A DNA stretch of 64,000 bases from Rhynchopus sp. YZ270_cl-10 (lineage: Eukaryota > Euglenozoa > Diplonemea > Diplonemida > Diplonemidae), in NCBI GenBank assembly GCA_964035575.1, contig OZ037894.1, positions 682,001-746,000 of the forward strand, written 5' to 3'. The notes beneath the pieces are model-generated. The model was not told the origin of the DNA and did no database searches. It was given only the letters and a program-made list of their open reading frames with translations. Both the position numbers and the translations under genes were made by a program. Shown here piece by piece: positions 32,121 to 42,040 of the stretch. Each line of letters starts with the position of its first letter. The first letter of the stretch is position 1.

Positions 32121-32210
32121 TGCAACACTCCAGGGGGTTCAATAACCCACGGAGCGTCAGTGTCTGCGTCCTAGAGGGCGTTTTGCACACTTATCAACTT
32201 CACTTTCTTT
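32121..32210 (+). repeat. Hairpin family B, copy 4
   Basis: GCAACACTCCAGGGGGTTCA, ATAACCCACGGAGCGTCAG, TGTCTGCGTCCTAGAGGGCG, then TTTTGCACACTTATCAACTT and CAC with a T-rich tail. Arms ACACTCC and GGAGCGT still pair with a G-T. A partial copy follows at 32228 (GCCTGCATCTCAGAGGTG) and family D at 32280. Confidence 0.7.
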
Positions 32211-32585
32211 CTTTTGGTCGAGGTGATACGTGCCTGCATCTCAGAGGTGGTCTGCATGATATCAACTTTACCTTTTATTGTGGTACGCTGTCACGAGGGC
32301 GTATTTCAACTCTACTTTTTTTGCACCGTTTTCCTTCGTCTTGCATGTTGCCTTTTATTTTTTTGTTTTGTTCTGTTCCATTCTGTTTTGTTCCCCCCAC
32401 CCCATAACAAAAAAACTTCGTAACATTCCCCTCCCTTTCTCCCTGAATACTTCCGTTCTGCTTTGTTGACCATGTGCGAAATATGGTGTTTATTGTTAAG
32501 ACTAACCCGCCAAACTAACACAAGGCACGGCCTGATACCTATGGGTGAGGAGCTGTGTTCGAGTAAAAATAAAAAAAATTGGACA

Positions 32586-32614
32586 GTGGAGCTTGCACGA
32601 TGTGGCAACTACAC
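32586..32614 (+). repeat. Shortened intron-type element
   Basis: GTGGAGCTTGCACGATGTGG then CAACTACAC, 29 bp, preceded by ACA and followed by TATTCCAGC and a T run. It looks like the 46-bp element with its middle deleted. Confidence 0.6.
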
Positions 32615-32898
32615 TATTCCAGCATTTTTTCAAAAACAAAAAAAAAAGAATAAAAACAAGCTGTACAGAACCTGTCTTAGGGGTCTGGTGATTGTCGATG
32701 CTCTTTTTAAAAAAAGGAGGATTGAGGAGAGGAGTCAAAACCAGAGTTGCTCATTGTCTTCAGCTCATGCTTTGTCACATTCTCAAAGGGATGTAGGATG
32801 GAGTTTGCCTTTACCCGCAATGACAGTAATGGGGAAATGACATTCTCCCCCCTAACAACGTTCGCCGATGATGAGGAAACTTAACAAAAATTTCCTGT

Positions 32899-32908
<10 letters not shown>

Positions 32909-32929
<21 letters not shown>
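32909..32929 (+). repeat. Run of 21 G after poly-T
   Basis: A pure G run between poly-T and a TTTTTCTTC stretch. It may form a G-quadruplex, or its length may be a sequencing or assembly artefact. Confidence 0.8.
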
Positions 32930-33469
32930 TTTTTCTTCTTACTGCTGAGCACCACAGACAAAAAGCGTCTGCAGCAAAAAAAAAGGTGTCAAGTGATTCT
33001 CCTCAATCGAGAGGTTAATTGCAATCATGATTCACCACATATTCACAAAGACAAATGGCTTCTGTGTGAACACCATGTATTTTCTTAGGTGTGCTGAGAG
33101 GCCCATTGGCTAAACTTTTTCTCTATTTTTTTTTTTTTTTTTTTCTCTTTTTTTTTCCCCCCCCCCATTTTTTCCATTATTTAGAGATGCGTATGCTGTG
33201 AGGCGTAGTCATCTTTCAACTTTTTTTTCTTCTTTTTTCCTTCAGTTTCGTTCCCCTTCTTTTTACGACGTGCCTTTTTATTTGGTATTAATTACTACGG
33301 CAATGTGGCCGGAGTTTCTTACAATAAAAAAAAATGTGAGCAAAAAGGTTTTCTTTTCTACCAAAGCGCACCAACGACAAACAAACACAGACACACCTCC
33401 CCTACAGTTTTTATTTCACCTCCACAGGAAATTCAATTTTATTTCCCACAGTCTTCAGATGTTAACCTT

Positions 33470-33577
33470 GAAATGGATGTACGACCGCATGGTAGGGGGA
33501 GTCCACCCACGGTACACCTATATACCAGAGGTGCACTGTTCACGAGTAAATGGCATTTCAAGTCGAACTTTAGTTTG
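33470..33577 (+). repeat. Family E plus D composite, copy 2
   Basis: GAAATGGATGTACGACCGC, ATGGTAGGGGGAGTCCACCC, then AGGTGCACTGTTCACGAG and GGCATTTCAAGTCGAAC. Same order and orientation as 36878. Confidence 0.6.
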
Positions 33578-33753
33578 TGCCTCCGCGGTGAGGGAACGAC
33601 AACGCGACACTTTTTCTCCTTCGCACTTCACTTTACTCACTCACTCCTCCCTCAATCCCCAACCGAAACAACAACAAAAATCTTTCAATCGCCACCTCCC
33701 TCCCCACAGCACCAATCTACACACCCCATTCTCCCCCTCTCCCCTCTTCCAAC

Positions 33754-35001
33754 ATGCGGAAGGCTCTTCTCTCTTTGTTCGCAGTTGTTGCAACTGTGCA
33801 GTCTGCAGAGATCCGCCACAAACCTGTCTACCCTTACGATGCTGTTAACATCATAAAGGGCGAGCGTGTGAACATGATGCGTCTAGAGGACGTCTCTTCA
33901 GGCGACGTGCATTTGTACGACTATGCAACAATGGGGCTGTGCAGTGAGATTGTCAAGGACACCCAAAGCATCACTCTCTCCGTTGGTGATGACGACACCT
34001 ATATTTTAAAGTTTTTTACGGCATCGGGGCTGGCGAAGTGCTCTGGGGATAGCACCAAAACGGTAACCCTCACGGCAGGAAAGGCAAACCAAGGCTATAA
34101 ACTGTCCTTCGAGACAAACGGCGTGAGCAGCTCCGTGGTGCACAGCATTTTGTATAAGGTGCAGTCCCTCAACTATCATGGTGCGGTGGAGCACACCCAA
34201 TACGATTCAGACGACTGCGGACAATCGATTGCTTCAGAATCGAAGCCAATTCAGAAGCATACCGAACCCGCCTTTTTTATGCTTCCGCTCAACCCGGTAG
34301 GTCGCTGTGCGGAGCAGTATCGGGTTGACTATTTTATCGACCGTGATGCAGGGAGGTTTGGCTGGCAGAAGGCGTACCACCACAATGACAACCAATGCCT
34401 CAAACAGAGTGCCTCGCCGACAGAGAGGTTTGCGAATGAGTGTATTGAGTCGTACAGTGGGTCGGGGTTTTCTGAGATTGCGAGAGTAGTGGTGAAACCT
34501 GGGCATGAAGAGTCGAAGGCAGCCAACACCGCTGTCTCTCCCGCAGGTCTTGCTGATGTTATTTGCGGTCTGGCGGAGTTGGATCCTCAATTTACCCCAT
34601 CCTGGTATGGGGCGCGCAACGGATGCTCTTCAGGAAACTCAGGGGATTCCTCCACCGGCTCTGTGATTGGTACCATCATTCTGGTCGCAGTTCTCCTCAT
34701 CGTAACATTGTATTGCGCGGTAGGTCTTTGGTTCCGTCGTGCCAACGGAGCGCGCGGTCTCCGTATGATCCCTCACTTCGAAGCCTTCCAATCCTCAGGA
34801 AAGGATATCTACTCCAAGCTTGCAGGGGGTACCCTCCAAACTGATGATGAAGCGGAAGAATCTGAATCAGGATTCACAGCGGATGACGTTACGATGGTGA
34901 TGATGGAGGAGGCGGAGGTGGGGGCTGCGGGAGGAGGAGGAGGAGGAGGAGAAGGGGAAACCGCCGAAGAAGCCCCGCAAGAGACAGTGGATATTGAATG
35001 A
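33754..35001 (+). CDS. Type I membrane protein, possible sorting receptor (CD-MPR/ATG27-like tail)
   Basis: 415 aa, start in CCAACATGCGG after a C/T-rich tract. Signal peptide residues 1-17 (ALLSLFAVVATVQSA); Cys-containing luminal domain to about 300; one membrane segment at 303-327 (SVIGTIILVAVLLIVTLYCAVGLWF); then a cytoplasmic tail rich in Glu/Asp. Right after the membrane comes RRANGARGLRMIPHFEAF (residues 328-345), which resembles the cation-dependent mannose-6-phosphate receptor (GAKGxExxPHxxFW) and ATG27 (GxxxIP) juxtamembrane motif. Those proteins carry a luminal MRH lectin fold and cycle between Golgi and endosomes. I do not see an unmistakable MRH fold, so the receptor role is inference. 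The C-terminus is a poly-Gly then acidic stretch. Confidence 0.6.
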   Translation: MRKALLSLFAVVATVQSAEIRHKPVYPYDAVNIIKGERVNMMRLEDVSSGDVHLYDYATMGLCSEIVKDTQSITLSVGDDDTYILKFFTASGLAKCSGDSTKTVTLTAGKANQGYKLSFETNGVSSSVVHSILYKVQSLNYHGAVEHTQYDSDDCGQSIASESKPIQKHTEPAFFMLPLNPVGRCAEQYRVDYFIDRDAGRFGWQKAYHHNDNQCLKQSASPTERFANECIESYSGSGFSEIARVVVKPGHEESKAANTAVSPAGLADVICGLAELDPQFTPSWYGARNGCSSGNSGDSSTGSVIGTIILVAVLLIVTLYCAVGLWFRRANGARGLRMIPHFEAFQSSGKDIYSKLAGGTLQTDDEAEESESGFTADDVTMVMMEEAEVGAAGGGGGGGEGETAEEAPQETVDIE

Positions 35002-37082
35002 GAAAAAGAAGAAAAAAAAATTGCTGTAGCATAAAGCCCCCTTTCCCGACCACCTCTTGAAATCAACCTACGATATATATGTGCATTTGAAAGCAAATAT
35101 AGGTACTTCACAAGAGAGGAGTATTGCTCATATGTGTGGTGTGGTGTGTGTGTGTGTTTTGAAAGGAAAGCAGGGTGTGCGGGTACATTCCTCAAAGCGG
35201 GAATGTTCTTCCAGTATACATAAAAGTTGATGGGGGGTTTTTTTTTTTCATCTTTTTTTTCTTATTTTTGTACTCAACAAAAAAAACTCCTCTCCTTTTT
35301 GATGGCAGCTTTGTCGATGAAATAGAAGGTGAGAAAAAAACATAGATATTTTTTTGGGGGGGAAGAAGAAGGGGAGGGGGAGGGAGTTATCAGGGGTTAC
35401 CTAAAACCCTTTCTGACCCCCCTTTTGTTGTCGAACGAAAGTACCGTTTATTTTTATTTTTTTCTTCTGTCTGTTAGGATTCTTCATGGGTCTATATTAG
35501 CGTTGTGCGCGTTTATTATTCTGCACATTTTTTTTAGCAATCGACTTGGGGGATTTTTATTAGTACCTAAGCATGTTTTGGTTCAAACAAACTTTTCTTG
35601 GGTGAATATGCACGAGAAGCACATTTATCCTAATTTTCTTTTTCTATCTCCCCCCTAACAAAAAAACTTCATTGAAACCCCCCGTTCAAACCCCCCATAT
35701 GATTTTCAGTGGTGCCAGAATACTGCACAACCACTTTTTTTTTTTTAAAACCCCTCGACTTTTGCGTTGTCCGATTGCGCTCATACATGGTGTGTCTCAG
35801 TTATCGATTCCAAAAATGCGCAAAAAAGAAAAAAAAAACTGTTGGAGAAGTAGGTCCTCCACCTTTCGGACAAAATCTGAGTTTCCACTTCGCACAACGA
35901 AGGGAGAGGGGGGTAGTCACGTGGCGCTGCTTCTCACTACCCAGATTTGATATCTGAAAGGTGTGGTGAGAGCACAATAGTTGTTGAATGGCGGCCACCA
36001 CACTTTTTGGACAAAAAAAATATCTGAGCGTGAGGAAAGTAGCGAGCCCAACGTGACCTACACACCCCTTCTCGAAGGAGGGGAAAGACGCGAGATTGTC
36101 TCGTCCCATTGCCAACACAGTCGTACTGGCACCGTATCGAAATGGCAAGGCTCTTTTTGGGGTCCATAGAAAAACCCTTATTTTTCCCCCCTTTTTTAAA
36201 TGTAGTTGATGGCTTGGCGTGCTTTATCGTTGCCAAGATTATTATTTATTTATTTATTTTGAAAAAGAAAAAAAAAATTGTGCTAAACCTTCCGAAGGCG
36301 AAATAATGAGAAAAAGAAAAAAGATGTATTCTAGACCCCTTTGGGGTGACATTTGAGAATAGAACCCACCTCTCTTGGTTGGGCGATTTGTCAATACCAT
36401 AACAATAAAGCCAAATTATAACGCGGGGAGGAAACGAGGGAAAGGGGGGGCTCATATGGGGGAGGGGCGATGTTTTTATTTTTGCACATTTGGTGCTTTT
36501 GGAAGTCGGTCAACGACCTGAGCACCAACACTTCCTTATTTTTTTTTTTTCCAATTTGTTTCGTTCTGACTTTCAACGGAGCCTTCTTTTGGGTTCAAAC
36601 AAAAAGTGAAAAAAAAATAACTTTTTTTTGCAACCCCAATGCATCAATGTCTGCAGTGTCTCCCCAAAGGAAGCCACCGTCCCTTGCTTCCCTCTCGCAG
36701 CTGCTATCCCACTCCTGTTATCAAGGCAGTCCTCGCACCCCCCCCCCCCCCACCGCTTCTGCAATCTGCACTGCAACGACACAGAGCGCGGCCGTTCTCA
36801 GCATCTGCACCTGTGTATCTCGATTCGTTCATTTAGCCATCATTTTTCGCTCTCTCTCTCTTACATTTTTTTATCAGATGCAAACGAAATGGACTGTAGG
36901 ACTGCATGGTTGGGGCGTCCACCCCCCAGGTACACCCGGTCATACCAAAAGGTACACTGTTCACGAGAGGGGCTTTTTGTATTTCAAGGCAACCTTTTTT
37001 TAGTGTTCATCTCCTCTTTCTCTCTCTCTCCCCCCTCAAAACACAACCACCCAGAGTTTATAGGCACGCCCCCTTCTAAAAA
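35002..37082. other. Intergenic
   Basis: No gene seen. A GT-rich stretch at 35131-35157, a family A-like piece at 35600 (GAATATGCACGAGAAGCAC then ATTTATCC), homopolymers, a C run of 14, CT repeats, and the family E plus D composite at 36878. 35700-36470 has no feature I recognise. Confidence 0.55.
36878..37002 (+). repeat. Family E plus D composite, best copy
   Basis: CAGATGCAAACGAAATGGAC, GGACTGCATGGTTGGGGCG, TCCACCCCCCAGGTACACCC, GGTCATACCAAAAGGTACAC, TGTTCACGAGAGGGGC, TATTTCAAGGCAACC and a T run. GGACT and CGTCC, and GGTACA and TACC, can pair. Confidence 0.7.
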
Positions 37083-37685
37083 ATGACGCAGCTGATGGCG
37101 ACTACCCCTGGGAAGGCGTGGACACGCATCCTGCTTGTGTTTCTCTGTATTGTCTCGATGTCATGCCTCATTGCAACCCTTGCCGCGGTGAATAGCATCT
37201 GCTCTTTGGGTAGCATGTCGGTAGGTGTCTTTAGAGCTGAGTATGATGGGCACACCAAAAGCATGATTGACGTCTTTGATGGCATAGATGATATGCAGAA
37301 CATCTTTAGGGTGGTGCAAGGGAGCGGGATTTGCGCCGTTTGTTTCGTGTTTTTCTCGATGTGCGCGTTGATTTTATTTAACAACGGGAAGGTCGGACGG
37401 GCCTTTGTTATGACGATCATGTCGATCGCTGTGGCGCTGATTACAGTGTTCTGGATTGCCATGCTGATAGGGTATACGTACAACTATGGAACCGCTGATG
37501 CGATTGAGAAGATGTCGGCCGCCATGAACCTGACGTACGGTTTGTTCGTGAGCATTCTCGCGATGCTGCTGATGCTTGCCGATATTATCATCTTTGCGGT
37601 CGCCGAAAAGCGGATGTTCACTATGCAAAACGACCCTGCTGGCGTAGCAGACGGTGGTTTCGTTGCAGTTCCCCTCATGCATTAG
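37083..37685 (+). CDS. Four-TM membrane protein, amastin/claudin-like, paralogue 2
   Basis: 200 aa, start in AAAAAATGACGCAG. TM1 ILLVFLCIVSMSCLIATLAAV; loop SICSLGSMSVGVFRAEYDG; TM2 about SGICAVCFVFFSMCALILF; TM3 FVMTIMSIAVALITVFWIAM; TM4 YGLFVSILAMLLMLADIIIF; short tail. It aligns along its whole length with the gene at 42873: identical length, GVFR then (Y/S)DG, a F(R/W)VxQGxG segment before TM2, FW in TM3, Y(T/N)HNY or YTYNYG after it, and MHITYG/MNLTYG before TM4. Length and four-TM layout match amastin-type surface proteins, but I do not see the full amastin signature. Probable plasma-membrane protein; role unknown. Confidence 0.75.
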   Translation: MTQLMATTPGKAWTRILLVFLCIVSMSCLIATLAAVNSICSLGSMSVGVFRAEYDGHTKSMIDVFDGIDDMQNIFRVVQGSGICAVCFVFFSMCALILFNNGKVGRAFVMTIMSIAVALITVFWIAMLIGYTYNYGTADAIEKMSAAMNLTYGLFVSILAMLLMLADIIIFAVAEKRMFTMQNDPAGVADGGFVAVPLMH

Positions 37686-38267
37686 AGACTCAACAGTCTA
37701 GCGTCAGAGCAAAGATGAATCTGAAAGGATCTGCATAAAGAAACAAAGAAAATATAGTGAAAAAAGGTGAAAATAAAACAGAATGTCGACAAAAAACAAA
37801 AAAAAAGTAAAAAATAGCTCGACTCTGGGCTATCATGCCCAGAGTCGATAGGCTCTTCCAGATCGTAGGGGTGAGGTGGTCAAAGTTTTTTCGTGGTTGA
37901 CGTGAACGACGAGTTTATCCAAAAAAAAAAAAAAAAGAGATCACACCCAACGTATTTATTAAATACCCCTCACAAGAGAAGGTAGTGTGTGTGTTGTGGC
38001 TCGTGTTTTTTTTTTTTTTTTGTGGGTGCGTTTGTGACAGGGCGCGCGCTAAATCCACACCCTCACACCCGGTTTTTTCGAGGTTTTTTCGCGGTACAAA
38101 ATTTTTTTGATTACACGATTTCCTTAAGAAAATCAGAGAATCCCATATTGTACAGTAAGGGCACTTCAGATAGTTTTTGGACACACATGTGACCCCACCG
38201 TGGAGAGCAATCGGCTCGCGCAATCAAAAGAAAGCAGAGAAAAGGGAAAAGAAAAAAGAAAGGGTTA

Positions 38268-38294
38268 GTGGAGCACACTCTAGGGTGGCTACAC
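38268..38294 (+). repeat. Micro-hairpin GTGGAG...CTACAC, TA-flanked
   Basis: GTGGAGCACACTCTAGGG then TGGCTACAC, 27 bp. The downstream TAATACAACCAAGTTTTCAA is also kept in the minus-strand copy at 5738, so the unit is longer than the hairpin. Its ends are those of the intron-type element. Confidence 0.7.
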
Positions 38295-38473
38295 TAATAC
38301 AACCAAGTTTTCAAAGAAAAAAGTTGGGTACCGTGCGCCTGCGGCGCTTCCTGTTCCCTACCCCCATGATGTACTTATGTATATTCCACCTGATTTTGAC
38401 CATGTTTCGGGTTTGCGGGTTTGTGGGTTTGCCGGTGTTTTCCGATGTTGGCCGGTGAAGTCACGGTAATGGG

Positions 38474-38982
38474 TACTGTGTACTGTGTACTGTGTACTGT
38501 GTACTGTGTACTGTGTACTGTGTACTGTGTACTGTGTACTGTGTACTGTGTACTGTGTACTGTGTACTGTGTACTGTGTACTGTGTACTGTGTACTGTGT
38601 ACTGTGTACTGTGTACTGTGTACTGTGTACTGTGTACTGTGTACTGTGTACTGTGTACTGTGTACTGTGTACTGTGTACTGTGTACTGTGTACTGTGTAC
38701 TGTGTACTGTGTACTGTGTACTGTGTACTGTGTACTGTGTACTGTGTACTGTGTACTGTGTACTGTGTACTGTGTACTGTGTACTGTGTACTGTGTACTG
38801 TGTACTGTGTACTGTGTACTGTGTACTGTGTACTGTGTACTGTGTACTGTGTACTGTGTACTGTGTACTGTGTACTGTGTACTGTGTACTGTGTACTGTG
38901 TACTGTGTACTGTGTACTGTGTACTGTGTACTGTGTACTGTGTACTGTGTACTGTGTACTGTGTACTGTGTACTGTGTACTG
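38474..38982. repeat. 7-bp minisatellite, about 73 units of TACTGTG
   Basis: Almost perfect 509-bp array. Seven is not a multiple of three, so reading frames cycle and give the repeat peptide CVLCTVY. The unit ACTGTGT equals the 9-bp unit of the 26292 array minus AT, so the arrays may share an origin. Confidence 0.95.
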
Positions 38983-39468
38983 CGTAGCTGCGTGGCTGTC
39001 CGAAAGACCTGAAAATGACCCTTGTTTACGAGTATGGGTTCATATTTTGTGAAAATTTAAGTCACCAAAATTTTGTCCATTTTTCCGTATATCCCCCACC
39101 ACAGCCCGGGATTTTCTCGGAAATGTAACATGACCCTGATTTTTCTGCCCCCCTTCACATACTTCCTGTAGGTACATTTTTTTGGACCCGATATCCATTT
39201 TTTCGGGAAATTTCCGAAAAGTTAGCGCGCGCCCTGGTTTGTGATCTCCAGATCATTTGAAAAACTAGTGTGGGTATTTCCTCTGAGTGGGTCATTACCT
39301 ATGTGTGTCCTGAACATATCCTCAAACGAGTTCTCTGATACTACAGAGCTAAAACAGAACAAAACAAAAACAAAACAAAAAAAAAAAAAAAAAAGTGCGA
39401 AGAAAAAAAAAATATAGGCGATCACAACAAGGTCTGCGCCAATACAGCGAAGTATTCCGGGAACAGTA

Positions 39469-39559
39469 CCGTAGTCGTATTATTGTTCGACCTTTTTCAG
39501 TATTTTTCTGGAAATTCGATCTTTTTTTTTTAAACGATCGAACATTATTCCGATTACGG
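39469..39559. mobile_element. TA-target MITE, degenerate copy
   Basis: CCGTAGTCGTATTATTGTTC to GAACATTATTCCGATTACGG with the shared interior GTATTTTTCTGGAAATTCG. TA precedes it, but the right side reads TG, so one target copy is mutated. Confidence 0.7.
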
Positions 39560-41072
39560 TGGTTGTTGTTTTTTTGTCTTATTGCATTCATTGAGGGTTG
39601 TGTTAATTTTTCTTGTTGGCGCGAGAAGAGAAAAAAATACACTTCCCACAACGTAATAAGCCGATAGACTCGCGGATACTTTGCAAAATAAACAAACCAA
39701 AAATAAGGTAAGGTCTCTGAACTCTCTTTGACCGTTCTCTTCTTCCCAACCCCCTCCTTTTTTTAGATGAGCGTGTGTCCCGTCTTGGGACATTATCCAC
39801 AAACCCATGATTTTTTTCTTTATTTCTCTTTTCTATTTTTCCTCTCTTGACACTAAGCACAAAGGGGCTTTGATTTGTCCTACCACTCAAACCAACTTTT
39901 TGTTTGTTGGTTTTCTCCCTCCCTTCCCAAGATGACTAAAGCAAAAAACGAGAGGCTTACGTTTTTTTTGTTTTTTTTTTTCTGTGGTGGGATGACTGCG
40001 TAAACAATAACCAAGTAGCATTTATGAAGAGCAGTAGCTTGGTTCCAGAACCTAGCGATTGTTGTACTACAAAACGTAAATATAACGCCCCCCCTAACAG
40101 TGCATTTGTCAGTGTGCTGCCACTCTGTTGCACCCCCCCGCGAGGAGGAGGGTCACAGAGGGGGGTGGTGGGTGTGCCTGATTGTCATTCTTGTGTTGCT
40201 GGGTATGCACCCTATAGCAGGGAAAGGCTATCCACATAATAAAGAAATAAACGGAAAAAAAAAAAACAGCGAAAAAAACTTACTGCAGAAAAGAGGGGGA
40301 AAATGTGCAGGCGTGGCTAGCCCCCAACCCCGCACGTTTATTAATTTCATTTTTATTTTATAAATACATACACATGACTCGTCGTGAGACATTCATGTTT
40401 CAACTTTGTGTGTACTGCACGCAAGGACTTGACAGAGAGAAAGAGCTGGTGTCATGCAATATTTAAAAAAAGAGAGGAAAAAAACACAATCTTAAGGTCG
40501 AAAAATAATACACAATAAAAAAGCACAGCGAATCCACCCTGCATGCTACAATCACACCAAAAACCGGGAAGGGGATATGTGTGTCTGGCGAGACTGTTTA
40601 AGGGGTTGTTCGATGTTCGCATTTAGTGTCGTATTTATTTTTCTGCTGTGATTAAGGAGGAGGTGACTAAGCACTCGTCGTAGCATTCGTCTTACAATTT
40701 CTTTCTTATCTCACGCATAAAATTCACTTTCCCTCCCGTCTCCCCCCTTACACAACGTGATCAGAAACCAACAACAAATAGCCAACAATCGATCTCGGAC
40801 GACGAAGCAGCACCCCTGATAAAAAAACACCCCCTCACTTTGCGCGATTCAGAAATCGGGGTGGACACCCTATTTCGGCTGCGTTCAATGGGGGGGAAAA
40901 AATAAGAAACACGCTCGTTGTTTTATAAAGAGATCAGTTGGCTGCTACTGATTGTTTGGGTTTTTTTGCTACCCCTCTCCTTTTATTTTGTTTGTTTCAA
41001 AAAAAAAAAAGGGTGTATGTGTTGACCCTCTCAAATACTTTCAATTCTGTGAACTGAAAGTATATGAATCTA

Positions 41073-41204
41073 CCGTCTTCGTGAAAATGTTCGACCGTAC
41101 TAATGTTCGACCGTAAATATGTTCGACCGTAATAGAGTTCGTCCTTTTCAGGATTTTTCTGGAAGTTTGTCCTTTTTTACGGTCGAACATTTTTACGAAG
41201 ACGG
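41073..41204. mobile_element. TA-target MITE, copy with tandem internal duplication
   Basis: 132 bp, CCGTCTTCGTGAAAATG to ATTTTTACGAAGACGG, TA on both sides (41071-41072, 41205-41206). Compared with the 99-bp copy it carries three GTTCGACCGTA units near the left end instead of one. The paired change TCTTC/GAAGA in both TIRs shows the arms changing together. Confidence 0.85.
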
Positions 41205-41458
41205 TAATTGTTTCAGAGATGGCCTCTCTCAACCTTTCTAAAACAGAGGTTTTAGGTTTATCTTTAGTACAAAAAAAAGACCACATTTATTGCATTTTTT
41301 CTCCCTCTCTTCTCTCTCTTTTTTGTGCGAAGACACCCCCTTCGGCGCTCCACGCTGACGGTGAATCTAACCCATCCCATGAAACGACCGTGCAGAGAAC
41401 GCGCGCGAGAGACAATGGATTTCGCTTGAAAGCAATGGGAAGGCTTCGCACTACAAAA

Positions 41459-41555
41459 CCGTATTCGTATAAAAAAGGTCGAACTTTTCAGAAAAATCTT
41501 GAAAAGGTCGCACATTATTCGATAATTTGTGCGAACACAGGTATTTGTTGTTGTT
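41459..41555. mobile_element. TA-target MITE, decayed copy
   Basis: CCGTATTCGTATAAAAAAGG then TCGAACTTTTCAGAAAAATC and TCGCACATTATTCG. The left TIR is clear; the right end is not resolved. Confidence 0.5.
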
Positions 41556-41586
41556 GCTGTACTTTCCTCTTTTGATGATGTGATCA

Positions 41587-41636
41587 AGGTGAGTAAGCAC
41601 GAGAGGCTTAGGATCATCTATAAAACTTTTCTTTGA
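41587..41636 (+). repeat. Hairpin family A, near-consensus copy
   Basis: AAGGTGAGTAAGC, ACGAGAG, GCTTAGGATCATC, TATAAAACTTTTC. Confidence 0.75.
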
Positions 41637-41696
41637 TTTGATACCAGGGATTCTTCGCTCCTTCTTCGGGTGTGAATTTTGAAGAAGATTTTTTTT

Positions 41697-42040
41697 TCCC
41701 CTTCAGAAAAGTACATTCCGAGCTTTCTCCCCACACAAGCGGTCGTCGCGCGCGCTTCGCGCGCGCTCCTCCCTGACAAAGTTGGAAGAGGTGTGAAAAT
41801 TCACGGGAAAATGGGGATACCAGGGCCTGACGCTAATTTTTGGGTTTTTGTGAAATCGTGGGAGGCTCAAAAAAATTTTCCCGCGCCCGTTTTTTGATTT
41901 CACGTAACAGTCCACATTGGGGTGTCTTTCCGCGAGCGAAGCGAGCGGAGAAAAATTTGAGGGGTACTTCCGCGAGCGAAGCGAGCGAAAAAAAAAATTA
42001 AGGTGTACCTCCGCGAGCGCAGCGAGCGGAAAATTTTTGT
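41697..42040 (+). repeat. GC-hairpin module, copy 2
   Basis: Reverse-complement relative of 2871-3146, with three CGAGCGAAGCGAGC-type blocks instead of two. It begins CTTCAGAAAAGTACATTCCG, a start nearly shared with the interior of the 9-bp-TSD elements (AAAGTACATTCCGAGCTTT), so the families are related. Confidence 0.65.

Larger units (their letters stand above)
29209..33753. other. Intergenic repeat region
   Basis: No gene seen. Contains a partial family B (29248-29280), family D (29324), family C (29404), a TG tract (29503-29520), a direct duplication of GACCACAGCGAAGAAGGGA (29709-29743), family A copies, a 728-bp 9-bp-TSD element, a TA MITE, family B (32121), a shortened intron-type element (32586), a run of 21 G, family A (33186), and family E plus D (33470). 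31120-31430 and 31640-32040 show nothing recognisable. CCCCACAG at 33701-33708 may be an acceptor for the next gene. Confidence 0.6.

Noticed and set aside
38421-39052. Open frames of 175-188 aa encoding CVLCTVY repeats
   Set aside because: Translation of the 7-bp minisatellite; frames cycle because seven is not a multiple of three.
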